64,000 nucleotides of DNA from Conexibacter woesei Iso977N (GTDB lineage Bacteria; Actinomycetota; Thermoleophilia; Solirubrobacterales; Solirubrobacteraceae). Both the position numbers and the translations under genes were made by a program. Below the pieces are notes generated by a model. It did not search any database and was not told the DNA's origin. It saw only the letters and a program-made list of their open reading frames with translations. Location: positions 2,232,001 through 2,296,000 of the forward strand of contig NZ_AUKG01000001.1 of assembly GCF_000424625.1 (NCBI RefSeq). Direction: 5' to 3'. Positions 1 to 8,740 of the stretch are shown here, piece by piece. The first letter of the stretch is position 1; every line of letters starts with the position of its first letter.

Positions 1-149
1 TCCAGGAGCTGGCCAGCGGCCAGGGCAGGCCGCAGACATCACCCGGCGAGGACTTCTTCGACACCGGGGTCAAGCTGTACACCAACGATGCGCAGCCCGG
101 CATCCCGTCGACCGACGTGGCCGCCGCCAAGTCGCAGTGCTGGGGCTGA
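1..149 (+). CDS. Sugar ABC transporter substrate-binding protein, C-terminal end (5' truncated by window)
   Basis: Reading in the frame that starts at base 3, about 48 codons run to a TGA at 147-149. The tail contains a DTGVKLYTND stretch and ends in CWG, the usual end of periplasmic-binding-protein-like sugar receptors (Peripla_BP_4, RbsB/FrcB type). It is the first of at least four overlapping genes (receptor, permease, ATPase, kinase), so it should be the extracytoplasmic receptor of that importer. The substrate cannot be read from this tail; fructose, ribose or inositol are family possibilities, and the FrcK-like kinase downstream favours a fructose-type system. Confidence 0.8.
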   Translation, partial: QELASGQGRPQTSPGEDFFDTGVKLYTNDAQPGIPSTDVAAAKSQCWG

Positions 150-1198
150 TGGGCTCCACGACCCTCCCCTCCTCGGTGGAGGGCCAGGCCGGCGAGCAGC
201 AGCTCGCCGGCCTGGCCCGCCGGGAGGGACCGGCTGCGCGCGTGCAGCGGGTGCTGCACGCGCATCCGGCGCTCGGCCCGTTCATGGTGCTGGTCGTCTC
301 GTGCCTCGTGTTCGGACTGCTCAACTCGCGGTTCCTGACCACGACGAACATCTCGCTGATGCTCCAGCAGGTCGCGGTGATCGCGGCGCTCGGCGTGGGG
401 CAGACGCTGATCATCCTGACCGCGGGGATCGACCTCTCGATCGGCTACGCGATGGTGCTGTCCCTGCTCGTGATGGCCAAGGTGTCGTCCGAGCACAACG
501 TGCCCGGGCCGCTCGCGCTGCTGCTCGGGTTCGCGGTCGCGATGGGCACCGGTGCGGTCAACGGCACGCTCATCACGCGCCTGCGCGTCCCGCCGTTCAT
601 CGCGACGCTGGGCATGTTGTTCATCTTCCAGTCGTCGGGCTTGTTGTACGCCAACGGGCAGACGACGCAGGCGGCCGCGATGCCGTCGATCCTCAACTGG
701 ACGGGCCGGCCGGTGTCGATCGGGCCGTTCGACCTCATCAACGGCGTGCTCGTCGTCGCGGTCCTGTACCTGGTCGTCAACTACGTGATGAACCAGACGA
801 CGTGGGGGCGCCACGTCTACGCGGTCGGCGACGACGTCGAGGCCGCGCGGCTGGCGGGCATCCGGACCTCGCGCGTGCTGTTCAGCGTGTACGTGTTCGC
901 GGGGCTGGTCGTCGGCGTCGCGGGCTGGATCTCGATCGGCTACGCGGGCGCGGCCGACCCCAACAACGCGGTCGACGCGAACCTCCAGAGCATCACCGCG
1001 GTGGTGATCGGCGGGACGAGCCTGTTCGGCGGGCGCGGCGGGGTGATCGGGACGCTGTTCGGCGCGTTGATCGTCGTGGCGTTCACGTCCGGGTTGACCC
1101 TGGCCAACGTCAACGACCTCTACCAGCCGATGGCCGAGGGCGTCCTGGTGATCGCCGCGGTGGCGGTCGACCAGTGGATCCGGCGGGTGAAGCCATGA
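149..1198 (+). CDS. Sugar ABC transporter permease (RbsC/FrcC family)
   Basis: A 349-residue polytopic membrane protein of the BPD_transp_2 family, forming the channel of a type-2 sugar importer. About eight to ten hydrophobic segments are visible, with the family motif LTAGIDLSIG after the third and a GGTSLFGGRGG loop near the end. ATG 149 is chosen because it overlaps the receptor stop (TGATG). An in-frame GTG at 137 would add four residues. The gene ends in an ATGA overlap with the ATPase gene, so the three transporter genes should be translationally coupled. Confidence 0.92.
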   Translation: MGSTTLPSSVEGQAGEQQLAGLARREGPAARVQRVLHAHPALGPFMVLVVSCLVFGLLNSRFLTTTNISLMLQQVAVIAALGVGQTLIILTAGIDLSIGYAMVLSLLVMAKVSSEHNVPGPLALLLGFAVAMGTGAVNGTLITRLRVPPFIATLGMLFIFQSSGLLYANGQTTQAAAMPSILNWTGRPVSIGPFDLINGVLVVAVLYLVVNYVMNQTTWGRHVYAVGDDVEAARLAGIRTSRVLFSVYVFAGLVVGVAGWISIGYAGAADPNNAVDANLQSITAVVIGGTSLFGGRGGVIGTLFGALIVVAFTSGLTLANVNDLYQPMAEGVLVIAAVAVDQWIRRVKP

Positions 1199-1980
1199 GC
1201 GCGTCGGCGCCGGGGCACGTGCTCGAGGCACGCGGGCTCGTCAAGACGTTCGGCCACGTGGTCGGCCTGGCCGGTGTGGACCTCGCCCTGGACCGCGGCG
1301 AGGTGCTGGCGGTCATCGGCGACAACGGCGCCGGGAAGTCGACGCTCATCAAATGCCTGACCGGCGCGCTGCAGCCCGACGCCGGGGAGATCCTGCTCGA
1401 CGGCGAGCCGGTGTCGTTCAAGAGCCCGCTCGACAGCCGGCTGGCCGGGATCGAGACTGTCTACCAGACGCTGGCGGTCTCGCCCGCGCTCGACATCGCC
1501 TCCAACATGTACCTGGGGCGTGAGCTGCGGGCGCGCGGGCCGCTCGGCCGCGTGTTCCGGAAGCTCGACACGCGCGGGATGCGCAGGGCGGCGCGCGAGC
1601 AGCTCGACCGGCTCGGCATCACGACGCTCCAGGACATCGGTCAGCGCGTCGAGACGCTGTCCGGTGGACAGCGTCAAGCGGTCGCGGTGGCGCGGGCAGC
1701 GGCGTTCGGGAGCAAGGTCATCGTGTTGGACGAGCCGACCGCGTCGCTCGGCGTGCGCGAGTCCGGCCAGGTGCTGGAGCTCGTGCGACGGCTGCGCGAC
1801 GAGGGCCTGGCCGTCATCCTGATCAGCCACAACATGCCGCACGTGTTCGAGGTCGCCGACCGCATCCAGATCCAGCGCCTCGGGCGCTGCGTGGCCGTCG
1901 TCCGGCCGGACGTCACGACGATGGAGGAAGCCGTGGCGATCATGACCGGCGCCAAGGTCGCGGAGCCCAGCCGTGGGTGA
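1195..1980 (+). CDS. Sugar ABC transporter ATP-binding protein (FrcA-like, single domain)
   Basis: A 261-residue ABC ATPase that energises the adjoining permease. Walker A GDNGAGKS, signature LSGGQRQAVAVA, Walker B VIVLDEPTASLG and the switch histidine in LISHNMPHV are all intact. It has one nucleotide-binding domain, unlike the duplicated RbsA/XylG ATPases, and so resembles the FrcA subgroup. It starts in an ATGA overlap with the permease and overlaps the following kinase by 8 nt. Confidence 0.93.
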   Translation: MSASAPGHVLEARGLVKTFGHVVGLAGVDLALDRGEVLAVIGDNGAGKSTLIKCLTGALQPDAGEILLDGEPVSFKSPLDSRLAGIETVYQTLAVSPALDIASNMYLGRELRARGPLGRVFRKLDTRGMRRAAREQLDRLGITTLQDIGQRVETLSGGQRQAVAVARAAAFGSKVIVLDEPTASLGVRESGQVLELVRRLRDEGLAVILISHNMPHVFEVADRIQIQRLGRCVAVVRPDVTTMEEAVAIMTGAKVAEPSRG

Positions 1981-2644
1981 GGACGCCGTGGTGGGCGACC
2001 TGGCGGAGATCGGGCAGCTCGAGACGCTGGTGGAGCGGGCGCGGGCGCTCGCGCGCCGGCCGGAGCGGGCGCTGCTCGGCGTGACCGGGCCGCCGGGGGT
2101 GGGCAAGACGACGCTGGCGCACACGCTGGTCGCGGCGGTCGGGCCGGCCGCGCGGCTGGTCGGGATGGACGGCTTCCACCTGTCCCAGGCGGTGCTCGCC
2201 GCGCGCGGGATGGCGGAGCGCAAGGGCGCGATCGACACGTTCGACGCGGCCGGCTTCGTCGCGCTGGTGCGGCGGCTGCGTGCGTCCGACGGCGACACCG
2301 TCTACGCCCCCGAGTTCCGTCGCGAGGTCGAAGAGGCGATCGCGGGCGCCGTCCCGATCGAGCCGGAGGTGCGGCTCGTGGTGGTGGAGGGCAACTACCT
2401 GCTGGCCGACGCGGCGCCGTGGGACCAGCTCGCCGGGCTGCTGGACGAGACCTGGTTCGTCGAGCGCGACGAGGCCGCACGGCTGGCCGACCTGGTCCAG
2501 CGGCACGTGCTGTTCGGCAAGAGCGACGCCCAGGCCCAGGCCTGGGCCCACGGCTCGGACCAGCAGAACGCGACGGCGATCGCCGCGACGCGCTGGCGCG
2601 CCGACCTGGTGGCACGGCTCGAAGGCCAGCTGGCGGCGCGCTGA
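1973..2644 (+). CDS. FrcK-like nucleoside/nucleotide kinase family protein
   Basis: A 223-residue P-loop kinase of the uridine kinase/pantothenate kinase-like group. Walker A GPPGVGKTT lies at about residues 43-51, followed by a MDGFHLS segment typical of phosphoribulokinase/uridine kinase-like folds and a VVVEGNYLL strand. Proteins of this kind follow frcBCA genes in sugar-importer operons (FrcK), where a role in sugar phosphorylation is assumed. Here it starts at GTG 1973, inside the end of the ATPase gene. The sugar it acts on is not shown by the sequence. Confidence 0.8.
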   Translation: MGEDAVVGDLAEIGQLETLVERARALARRPERALLGVTGPPGVGKTTLAHTLVAAVGPAARLVGMDGFHLSQAVLAARGMAERKGAIDTFDAAGFVALVRRLRASDGDTVYAPEFRREVEEAIAGAVPIEPEVRLVVVEGNYLLADAAPWDQLAGLLDETWFVERDEAARLADLVQRHVLFGKSDAQAQAWAHGSDQQNATAIAATRWRADLVARLEGQLAAR

Positions 2645-2773
2645 GTCAATCTCCGGGAAATGTGTCGATTGGTGAACGGCCAGAGGTGGTCCGTGGTCCT
2701 GCGTGTTCGCCGTGGCGGCGCGTTGCCTTCCGGGGCGTGAGCGTCTACCTTCTCCCGAGACCCGCTCCCCACC

Positions 2774-5719
2774 GTGTCGACGCCGTCCCGATCCAGCGCT
2801 GCACTCGTCGGCCGCGAGGCCGAGCTGCGTCGCGCGGCCGCGTTGCTGGACGAGGTGCGCGACGGGGCGCTCGCTGCGGTCCACCTGACGGTCGCGGGCG
2901 AGGCGGGGATCGGCAAGAGCGCTTGGCTCGCCGCGGTCGCCGACCGGGCGGAAGGGTTCCGGACGCTGTTGGGTCGCGGTGCGGAGTTCGAGCGCGAGGT
3001 GCCGTTCGCGCTGGCGATCGACGCGCTCGACGACGCGTTCGCAGAGCTGGACGCCGCGGCGCTCGCCGCGCTCGGTTCGACGCGGCTGGAGGAGCTGGGC
3101 GCGGTCTTCCCGTCGCTGGCCGCCCACCGTGGTGTGGGCGGTGCCGCACCGCTGCCCGCTGAGCGCTACCACCTGCACGACGCGGTGCGCGTCGCGCTGG
3201 AGGTGCTCGCCGAGCGCTCGCCGTTGTTGATGATGTTGGACGACGTCCAGTGGGCGGACGCCGCGTCGGTCGAGCTCGTGTCGCACCTCGTGCGCCACCG
3301 GCCCCGCGGGCCGATCGTCCTGGCGCTCGCGTACCGCTCGCGCCAGCTCGCGCCGCGCCTGACACAGGCGCTCGTCGCGGCCGAGCACGACGGCGACGCC
3401 GAGCGGATCGAGCTCGGCCCGCTGACGCTGAGCGAAGCGCGTGACGTCGTCGGCGTCGCCGTGAGCGACGACGGCCTGCGCACGCTCCACCGTGAGAGCG
3501 GCGGCAACCCCATGTACTTGATCGAGCTGGCGCGCCTGCCGGAGGGCGCGGCGTTCGCGACCGACGCCGCGCCGGACGGCGTCGTCGCCGATCTCGATCG
3601 CGAGCAGGTGCCGGTGGGCGTCCGGCGGGCGGTGGCACAGGAGCTCGCCGCGGTCTCGCCGGGGGCGGCGCGGCTGCTGGCGGCGGCCGCGGTCGCCGGC
3701 GATCCGTTCCCGATCGCGCTGGCGGCCGGGATCGCCGAGCTGGAGGGCGCGGAGCTGGCGGCGGCGCTGGACGAACTCGTCGACCTCGCGCTGGTGCGGC
3801 CGGCGGGGGATGCGCGGCGGTTCGCGTTCCGGCATCCGATCATGCGCAGCGCGGTGTACCTGTCGTCGGGCGCCGGCTCGCGGCTCGAGGCCCATGTCCG
3901 CGCCGCGGCGGTGCTGGAGCGCCAGGGCGCGACGGCCGCGCAGCGCGCCCACCACGTCGAGCGCGCCGCCGCCCAAGGCGACGAGGCAGCGATCGACCTG
4001 CTCGCGGAGGCCGCGCTGAGCGTCCTTGCGCGGGCGCCCGCGACGGCGGCGCGGTGGTACGCGTCGGCGCTCGCGCTGCTCGCGCCGACCGCCGGGCCCG
4101 AGCGCCGGCTCGGCCTGCTGGTCCCGCTCGCCGCCGCGCTCGGGGCGACCGGCGCGCTGCGCGAGGCGCGCGTCGCGCTGGCCGAGGCGCGGGCGCTGCT
4201 GCCCGCCGACGAGGTCGTCGTCAAGGCGCGGCTGGCCGGGACGCTCGCGCGGATCGACCACTGGGCCGGCGGCCACGGCGAAGCGCGGCGGCTGCTGGTC
4301 GAGGCGCTCGACGAGCAGGCCGACCCTGCCGCGGCGGCGGCGGTCGAGATCGGGCTGGAACTCGCGCTCGACGACTGGCTCGGCCGTGCGTGGCCGCGGA
4401 TGCTGGAGACGTCGGTCGGCGTGCGCGCGGCGGCCGACCGCGTGGGCGACGACGGGCTCGCGGCCGCGGCGCACAGCCTCGTCGCGCTCGGCGCCTACTA
4501 CGTCGGGGACGTCGCCGCGGCCGACGGCGCGGCGCGGCGCGCGGCCGAGCTGGTCGATCCGCTGGCCGACGGCGAGGTCGCCGCACGGCTGGAGACGCTG
4601 GTCGCCCTCGGCCACACCGAGTTCGGCGTCGAGCGGTTCGACGACGCCGAGCGCCATCTGACGCGCGCGCTGGCGCTGTGCCGCGCGACGGGCCAGACGT
4701 GGTCGTACGTCCCGACGACGTGCATGCTCGCGGTTCCGCTGCTGTGGCGCGGCCGGCTCGACGACGCTGCGCGGTGCGCGCGGGCGGCGATCGACGCGTC
4801 GCGCCTGGAGTACGCGACGCCGCAGGTCTGGGCGCTGAGCGTCGGTGCCTGGGTCGCGACGCTGCAGGGCGACGTGCCCGCGGCGTTGCGCGCGGGGGAA
4901 GAGGCGGTCGAGCTCGCGCTGACCCTCGACGCCGCCACCTACAGCTGGCTGCCCTACGGCGTGCACGCGATGGCGCTCGCGGCGGCGGGGCAGGCGGCGG
5001 AGGCGCGGGACCTGCTGCTGGAACATGCCGGCGGGTCCGCGCTGACGGCGATCGAACCGGCGCTGCATCCGCAATGGTGTGAGTTCCTGAGCGAGGCCGA
5101 GCTGGCGCTGGGCGGCGTCGGCGCGGCCGACGCCTGGGCACGCCGGGCCGCGGCGGCCGCCGGCCCGCTCGGGCTCGCGGGTCGGGACGCCGAGGCGGCG
5201 CGGGCTGCCGCGCGCGTCCATCTTGCGCGTGACGAGGCCGCCTGCGCCGCCGAGCGGGCCGCGGAGGCGGCGGCCGGGTTCGCCGCCGTGGGACGCTCGA
5301 TCGACCGCGCGATCGCCGAGACGCTCGAGGCCGAGGCGCGCAGCCGCCTCGGCGACGAGGCCGGCGCGGTTGCGCTGCTGATGGCGGCGCACGAGCGCTT
5401 CGCTGTGGCCGGCGCGGTTCGCCGGCGCGACGCCGCGGCCGCCGACCTGCGTCGCCGTGGACGCCACACCCGGACCCGCCGCGCCGAGCCGCCGCGCGAC
5501 AGCGACCGCGCCGCGGGCCTCGACCTGCTCACGCCGCGCGAGCGCGAGGTCGTCGCGCTCGTCGCCCGTGGGCTGAAGAACCGCGAGATCGCCGCCGAGC
5601 TCTTCCTCAGCCAGAAGACCGTCGAGCGCCACCTGGCCCGGATCTTCGAGAAGCTCGGCGTCAGCTCCCGCGTCACCCTGACCCGCCTCGCGCTCGAAGA
5701 CCGCCCGCTCGCGGGCTGA
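2774..5719 (+). CDS. LAL-family LuxR transcriptional regulator with AAA ATPase domain
   Basis: A 981-residue regulator. The N-terminus is an AAA_16/NACHT-like ATPase with Walker A GEAGIGKS (residues 42-49) and Walker [13 protein letters not shown] (about 150-161). The middle is Ala-rich helical repeat, probably TPR-like sensor. The last 65 residues are a LuxR helix-turn-helix ([16 protein letters not shown], then [16 protein letters not shown]). Large ATP-binding LuxR proteins of this sort act as signal-integrating activators. GTG 2774 gives the N-terminus just before the LVGRE motif. It is transcribed towards three LysR genes on the other strand and its target is not evident. Confidence 0.92.
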   Translation: MSTPSRSSAALVGREAELRRAAALLDEVRDGALAAVHLTVAGEAGIGKSAWLAAVADRAEGFRTLLGRGAEFEREVPFALAIDALDDAFAELDAAALAALGSTRLEELGAVFPSLAAHRGVGGAAPLPAERYHLHDAVRVALEVLAERSPLLMMLDDVQWADAASVELVSHLVRHRPRGPIVLALAYRSRQLAPRLTQALVAAEHDGDAERIELGPLTLSEARDVVGVAVSDDGLRTLHRESGGNPMYLIELARLPEGAAFATDAAPDGVVADLDREQVPVGVRRAVAQELAAVSPGAARLLAAAAVAGDPFPIALAAGIAELEGAELAAALDELVDLALVRPAGDARRFAFRHPIMRSAVYLSSGAGSRLEAHVRAAAVLERQGATAAQRAHHVERAAAQGDEAAIDLLAEAALSVLARAPATAARWYASALALLAPTAGPERRLGLLVPLAAALGATGALREARVALAEARALLPADEVVVKARLAGTLARIDHWAGGHGEARRLLVEALDEQADPAAAAAVEIGLELALDDWLGRAWPRMLETSVGVRAAADRVGDDGLAAAAHSLVALGAYYVGDVAAADGAARRAAELVDPLADGEVAARLETLVALGHTEFGVERFDDAERHLTRALALCRATGQTWSYVPTTCMLAVPLLWRGRLDDAARCARAAIDASRLEYATPQVWALSVGAWVATLQGDVPAALRAGEEAVELALTLDAATYSWLPYGVHAMALAAAGQAAEARDLLLEHAGGSALTAIEPALHPQWCEFLSEAELALGGVGAADAWARRAAAAAGPLGLAGRDAEAARAAARVHLARDEAACAAERAAEAAAGFAAVGRSIDRAIAETLEAEARSRLGDEAGAVALLMAAHERFAVAGAVRRRDAAAADLRRRGRHTRTRRAEPPRDSDRAAGLDLLTPREREVVALVARGLKNREIAAELFLSQKTVERHLARIFEKLGVSSRVTLTRLALEDRPLAG

Positions 5720-5746
5720 CCCCGGCACGGCGGGGGCGGGGCGCCG

Positions 5747-6643
5747 TCAGCCGGTGCCGTCCTGGAGGGCGGCCAGGGCGTCGCGGCGTGTGGCGATGCG
5801 GGTGGCGACGGCGGCCGCAGCGGCGCGGGCCGCGGCGACGGGCGCCGTCGCGCCCGTGCCGGCGGCCCAGAGCAGGAGGATGGGGCGGGCGGGGAGGAGG
5901 TGCCCGATGTCGATCGCGACGACGCCGGGGCGGCAGGCGTCGATCGCCGTTCGGGGCAGGATCGCGGAGCCGACGCCCGCGGCGACCAGCGCCTGCGCGG
6001 TCGCGGCGTCATCGATGCCGAACGCTTGGACCAGCGGCAGCGCGGCGAGGTCCGCGGCCGACAGCGGCGCGGCACGCTCGGCCAGCGGTGACGACGACCC
6101 GACGAGCAGCGCCCAGGGGTCATGGAGCAGCATCGCGACCTCGACGCGCGGATCGTCCGGCGGCTCGCCCGCGTCGGCGAGCGCGTGGAGGTGCCCGGCG
6201 GCGAGCGCGTCGAGCGCCGCGGCGCGGTCGCCGGTGGTGACCGTGACGGCGGGGCGCTCCGGCAGCGTCTCGGCCAGCGCGGCGACGAGGTCGGCGAGCA
6301 GCCGCGCCGGGAGCTCGCGCGTCGCGCCGATGCGGAGGTGATCGGCGCGCGCGCCGGCCAGCGCCGCCAGCTCGCGGCGCGCGGCAGAGACGGTGTCGCC
6401 GATCGCCTGCGCGTGCTCGGCCAGCAGCCGCCCCGCGGAGGTCAACGGCTCGGCGCCGCCGTCACCGTCGCGCGCGAGCAGCCGGTGGCCGGTCGCGTCC
6501 TCGAGCCGCGAGATCCGCGCCTGCACGTCGTGGGCCGACGTGCCCAGCACGAGCGCGGCGGCAGCGATCGTGCCGGCGCGGGCGACCGCGCCCAACGCCG
6601 CCAGCTCCAAGAGCGCGACGCCCGGGTCTTGCCTGCTCGACAT
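5747..6643 (-). CDS. LysR-family transcriptional regulator, divergent HTH
   Basis: A 298-residue LysR-type protein with an N-terminal winged helix (LELAALGAVARAGTIAAAAL) and a C-terminal effector-binding domain. The recognition-helix region reads SAHDVQARISRLEDATG instead of the usual SQSALSxxIxxLE, so its DNA specificity should differ from the two LysR neighbours. ATG 6643 is used; a GTG lies one codon upstream. It is third in a head-to-tail LysR array and converges on the LuxR gene with a 27-bp gap. Confidence 0.85.
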   Translation of the reverse strand: MSSRQDPGVALLELAALGAVARAGTIAAAALVLGTSAHDVQARISRLEDATGHRLLARDGDGGAEPLTSAGRLLAEHAQAIGDTVSAARRELAALAGARADHLRIGATRELPARLLADLVAALAETLPERPAVTVTTGDRAAALDALAAGHLHALADAGEPPDDPRVEVAMLLHDPWALLVGSSSPLAERAAPLSAADLAALPLVQAFGIDDAATAQALVAAGVGSAILPRTAIDACRPGVVAIDIGHLLPARPILLLWAAGTGATAPVAAARAAAAAVATRIATRRDALAALQDGTG

Positions 6644-6703
6644 CACACCGAGAGTCTTGCGGTCGCGGGACCGCGAGGTGATGCGTGTCCGTGCTCAGCC
6701 CGA

Positions 6704-7654
6704 TCAGCGGGCGTGAACGGACGGCTCGTCGCCCGCGGGCGACAGCGTCGCAGCGCTGCGCAGGACGGCCTCGCAGAAGGCGTTGACCACCGCGGGGCGC
6801 TTGCGGCCGGCGTGCCAGTACAGCGCCAGCCGGCGTGACGGCAGCAGGTGGTCGACGGGCAGCGCGACCGTCGCCTGGTCGTCGCTCGCGACCGCCAGCG
6901 CCGGGAGGAGCGCCGCGCCGCAGCCGGCACCGACGAGCGCCTGCACGGTCGCGTTGGCGTCGGCGCGCAGTGCGATCTCCGGCTCGTGGCCGCCCGCGCG
7001 CAGCAGCGCCTCGATGCTGTCCAGCAACGGCCAGCCCTGGATGTGGATCAGCGGCTCCTCGACCAGCTCTGCGCGCGTCGCGGGAGCACCGGCTGCCGCA
7101 CGCGCCGACGACGCCTGCACGAGCAGGATCGTCGGGTCGACGAGGATCTCGACGCTCTCGAACGGGCCATCGGCCAGCGGCAGCTCGGCGAACGCGGCAT
7201 CGAGCTCACCGGCCTCGACCGCGGCGAACGCGTCGCGGTCGCCGCCCGCCTCGGTGACCTCGACCGCGATCTGGGGATGGCTCGCGCGCAGGTCCATCAG
7301 CGTCATCGGGAGCAGCGTCGCCGCCACGCTCTGCAGCACGCCGACGTGCAGCCGCGGCTCGTCACCGGAGGACAGCAGCCGCAGGTCGGCCTGCGCCGCG
7401 TCGAGCTGCGCGAGGATCGTCGCGCCGTGCTCGAGCAGGACCAGGCCCGCCTCGGTCAGCATCACCGGCGGCGTGTGCCCGCGCTCGCGATCGACCAGCC
7501 GCGCGCCGACGAGCCGCTCGAGCTGCGAGATCTGCTGGCTGACCGCCGACTGGACGTACCCCAGCCGGTCCGCCGCACCACGGAACGAGCGCTCCTCATG
7601 GACCGCGCCGAGCGCCGCGAGGTGACGCAACTCAACTCCCAACCAACCGTCCAC
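6704..7654 (-). CDS. LysR-family transcriptional regulator
   Basis: A 316-residue LysR protein with the canonical HTH (FRGAADRLGYVQSAVSQQIS, then LERLVGARLVDR) and a periplasmic-binding-like effector domain. Its first codons overlap the end of the upstream LysR gene by 23 nt, so the two are probably co-transcribed. Its HTH closely resembles that of the upstream protein, suggesting duplication. No divergently transcribed target gene, the usual LysR arrangement, is present. Confidence 0.9.
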   Translation of the reverse strand: MDGWLGVELRHLAALGAVHEERSFRGAADRLGYVQSAVSQQISQLERLVGARLVDRERGHTPPVMLTEAGLVLLEHGATILAQLDAAQADLRLLSSGDEPRLHVGVLQSVAATLLPMTLMDLRASHPQIAVEVTEAGGDRDAFAAVEAGELDAAFAELPLADGPFESVEILVDPTILLVQASSARAAAGAPATRAELVEEPLIHIQGWPLLDSIEALLRAGGHEPEIALRADANATVQALVGAGCGAALLPALAVASDDQATVALPVDHLLPSRRLALYWHAGRKRPAVVNAFCEAVLRSAATLSPAGDEPSVHAR

Positions 7655-8684
7655 GCTGCGAGCCTTCCAAATCGAAGTGGTCTGTACCAGGGGTGTTAAC
7701 CCCCAACGGCCGGGTTGGGCCAGTCAAATGCGCACGAGACTCGCGCAAAAGCTCCGAAAACGTGGTCATGAACGCTGACCGGCGGCGGTCCCGCAACCAG
7801 TACGCGGCGACCGCGCGCGGGGCCACGAAGCCGTCGAGCGGCAGCAGCAGGACGCGCGGGTCGTCGCCGGCCCGCCCGCGCGGCAGGATCGCCGCGCTGC
7901 GCCCCGCGGCCACCCAGGCGAGCAGCAGCGACGCGCCGCCCTGCACCTCGGTCGGCTTCAGCGTGATCCCGTGCGCGCGCAGCTCGCGGCCGATCCGCGC
8001 ATCGTCCGGGTCGGCGGGGTCGAGCGCGACCGGCAGGTGCTCCAGGAGGTCCCCGACCGCGCCGGTCGCCAGCGCGCGCCGCGCGACCGCCCACGTCGCG
8101 GGCACCGCGAGCACGCACGGCTCCGGCGCGACCGCCAGCACCGTGAATCCCCCGGGGTCGTCCGGCGGGTCGCCCACGACGAGGTCCACCGAGCCCGCGC
8201 GAGCGGCGCCCGCCAGCGTCTCCGGCTTCGCGCCGCCCGACAGCGTCACGTCGACCCCCGGATGCGCGCGCAGGAACCCCGGCAGGACCGCGGCCGGGAC
8301 GCTCGTCGCGAGGTGCTCGGCGACCGCGACCCGGAGCCTCCCCGGGCCGGGCGACGTGAGCGCCGCCAGGTCGACCTCCGCCGCGCGGTAGATCGCGAGG
8401 ATGCGGTCGACATGCCGCAGCAGCATCCGGCCCGCGTCGGTCAGCGCGACCGCGCCGCGGCCGCGCCGGCGCTCGACGAGCTCGGCGCCGACGAGCCGCT
8501 CCAGCTGCGCGACGTGCTGGGACAGCGCCGACTGCGAGTAGCCGAGCTTGCGCGACGCGCCGCGGAACGAGCACGCCTCGGCGACGGCGGCCAGCGACGC
8601 CAGGTGCCGGTGCTCGACGCCCGGCCAGGACGGCCCGGCGGTGAGGCCGGGGGCTTCGAGGGGCGGTTCGTGGTGAGGTCCCAT
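7632..8684 (-). CDS. LysR-family transcriptional regulator
   Basis: A 350-residue LysR protein and the first gene of the three-gene array. The HTH reads FRGASRKLGYSQSALSQHVA followed by LERLVGAELVERRRG. It has about 25 residues before the HTH, so an internal start is possible. The effector domain begins near RLRVAVAEHLATS. A purine-rich GAGGGGGT stretch precedes ATG 8684. The 3' end overlaps the next LysR start by 23 nt. Confidence 0.88.
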   Translation of the reverse strand: MGPHHEPPLEAPGLTAGPSWPGVEHRHLASLAAVAEACSFRGASRKLGYSQSALSQHVAQLERLVGAELVERRRGRGAVALTDAGRMLLRHVDRILAIYRAAEVDLAALTSPGPGRLRVAVAEHLATSVPAAVLPGFLRAHPGVDVTLSGGAKPETLAGAARAGSVDLVVGDPPDDPGGFTVLAVAPEPCVLAVPATWAVARRALATGAVGDLLEHLPVALDPADPDDARIGRELRAHGITLKPTEVQGGASLLLAWVAAGRSAAILPRGRAGDDPRVLLLPLDGFVAPRAVAAYWLRDRRRSAFMTTFSELLRESRAHLTGPTRPLGVNTPGTDHFDLEGSQRGRLVGS

Positions 8685-8740
8685 ACCCCCTCTATGGCGT
8701 GGGAGCGAGAACTCGCCCCCCTGACTTCATGACCTTCGGC

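Noticed and set aside
1940-5728. Minus-strand open frame of about 1260 codons antisense to the kinase and LuxR genes
   Set aside because: Arg/Ala-rich low-information product lying exactly opposite well-supported genes; long antisense frames are expected at this GC content.
5720-5746. Hairpin between the convergent LuxR and LysR genes
   Set aside because: Only a 6-bp ACGGCG/CGCCGT stem with a G-only loop; too weak to call in sequence this GC-rich.
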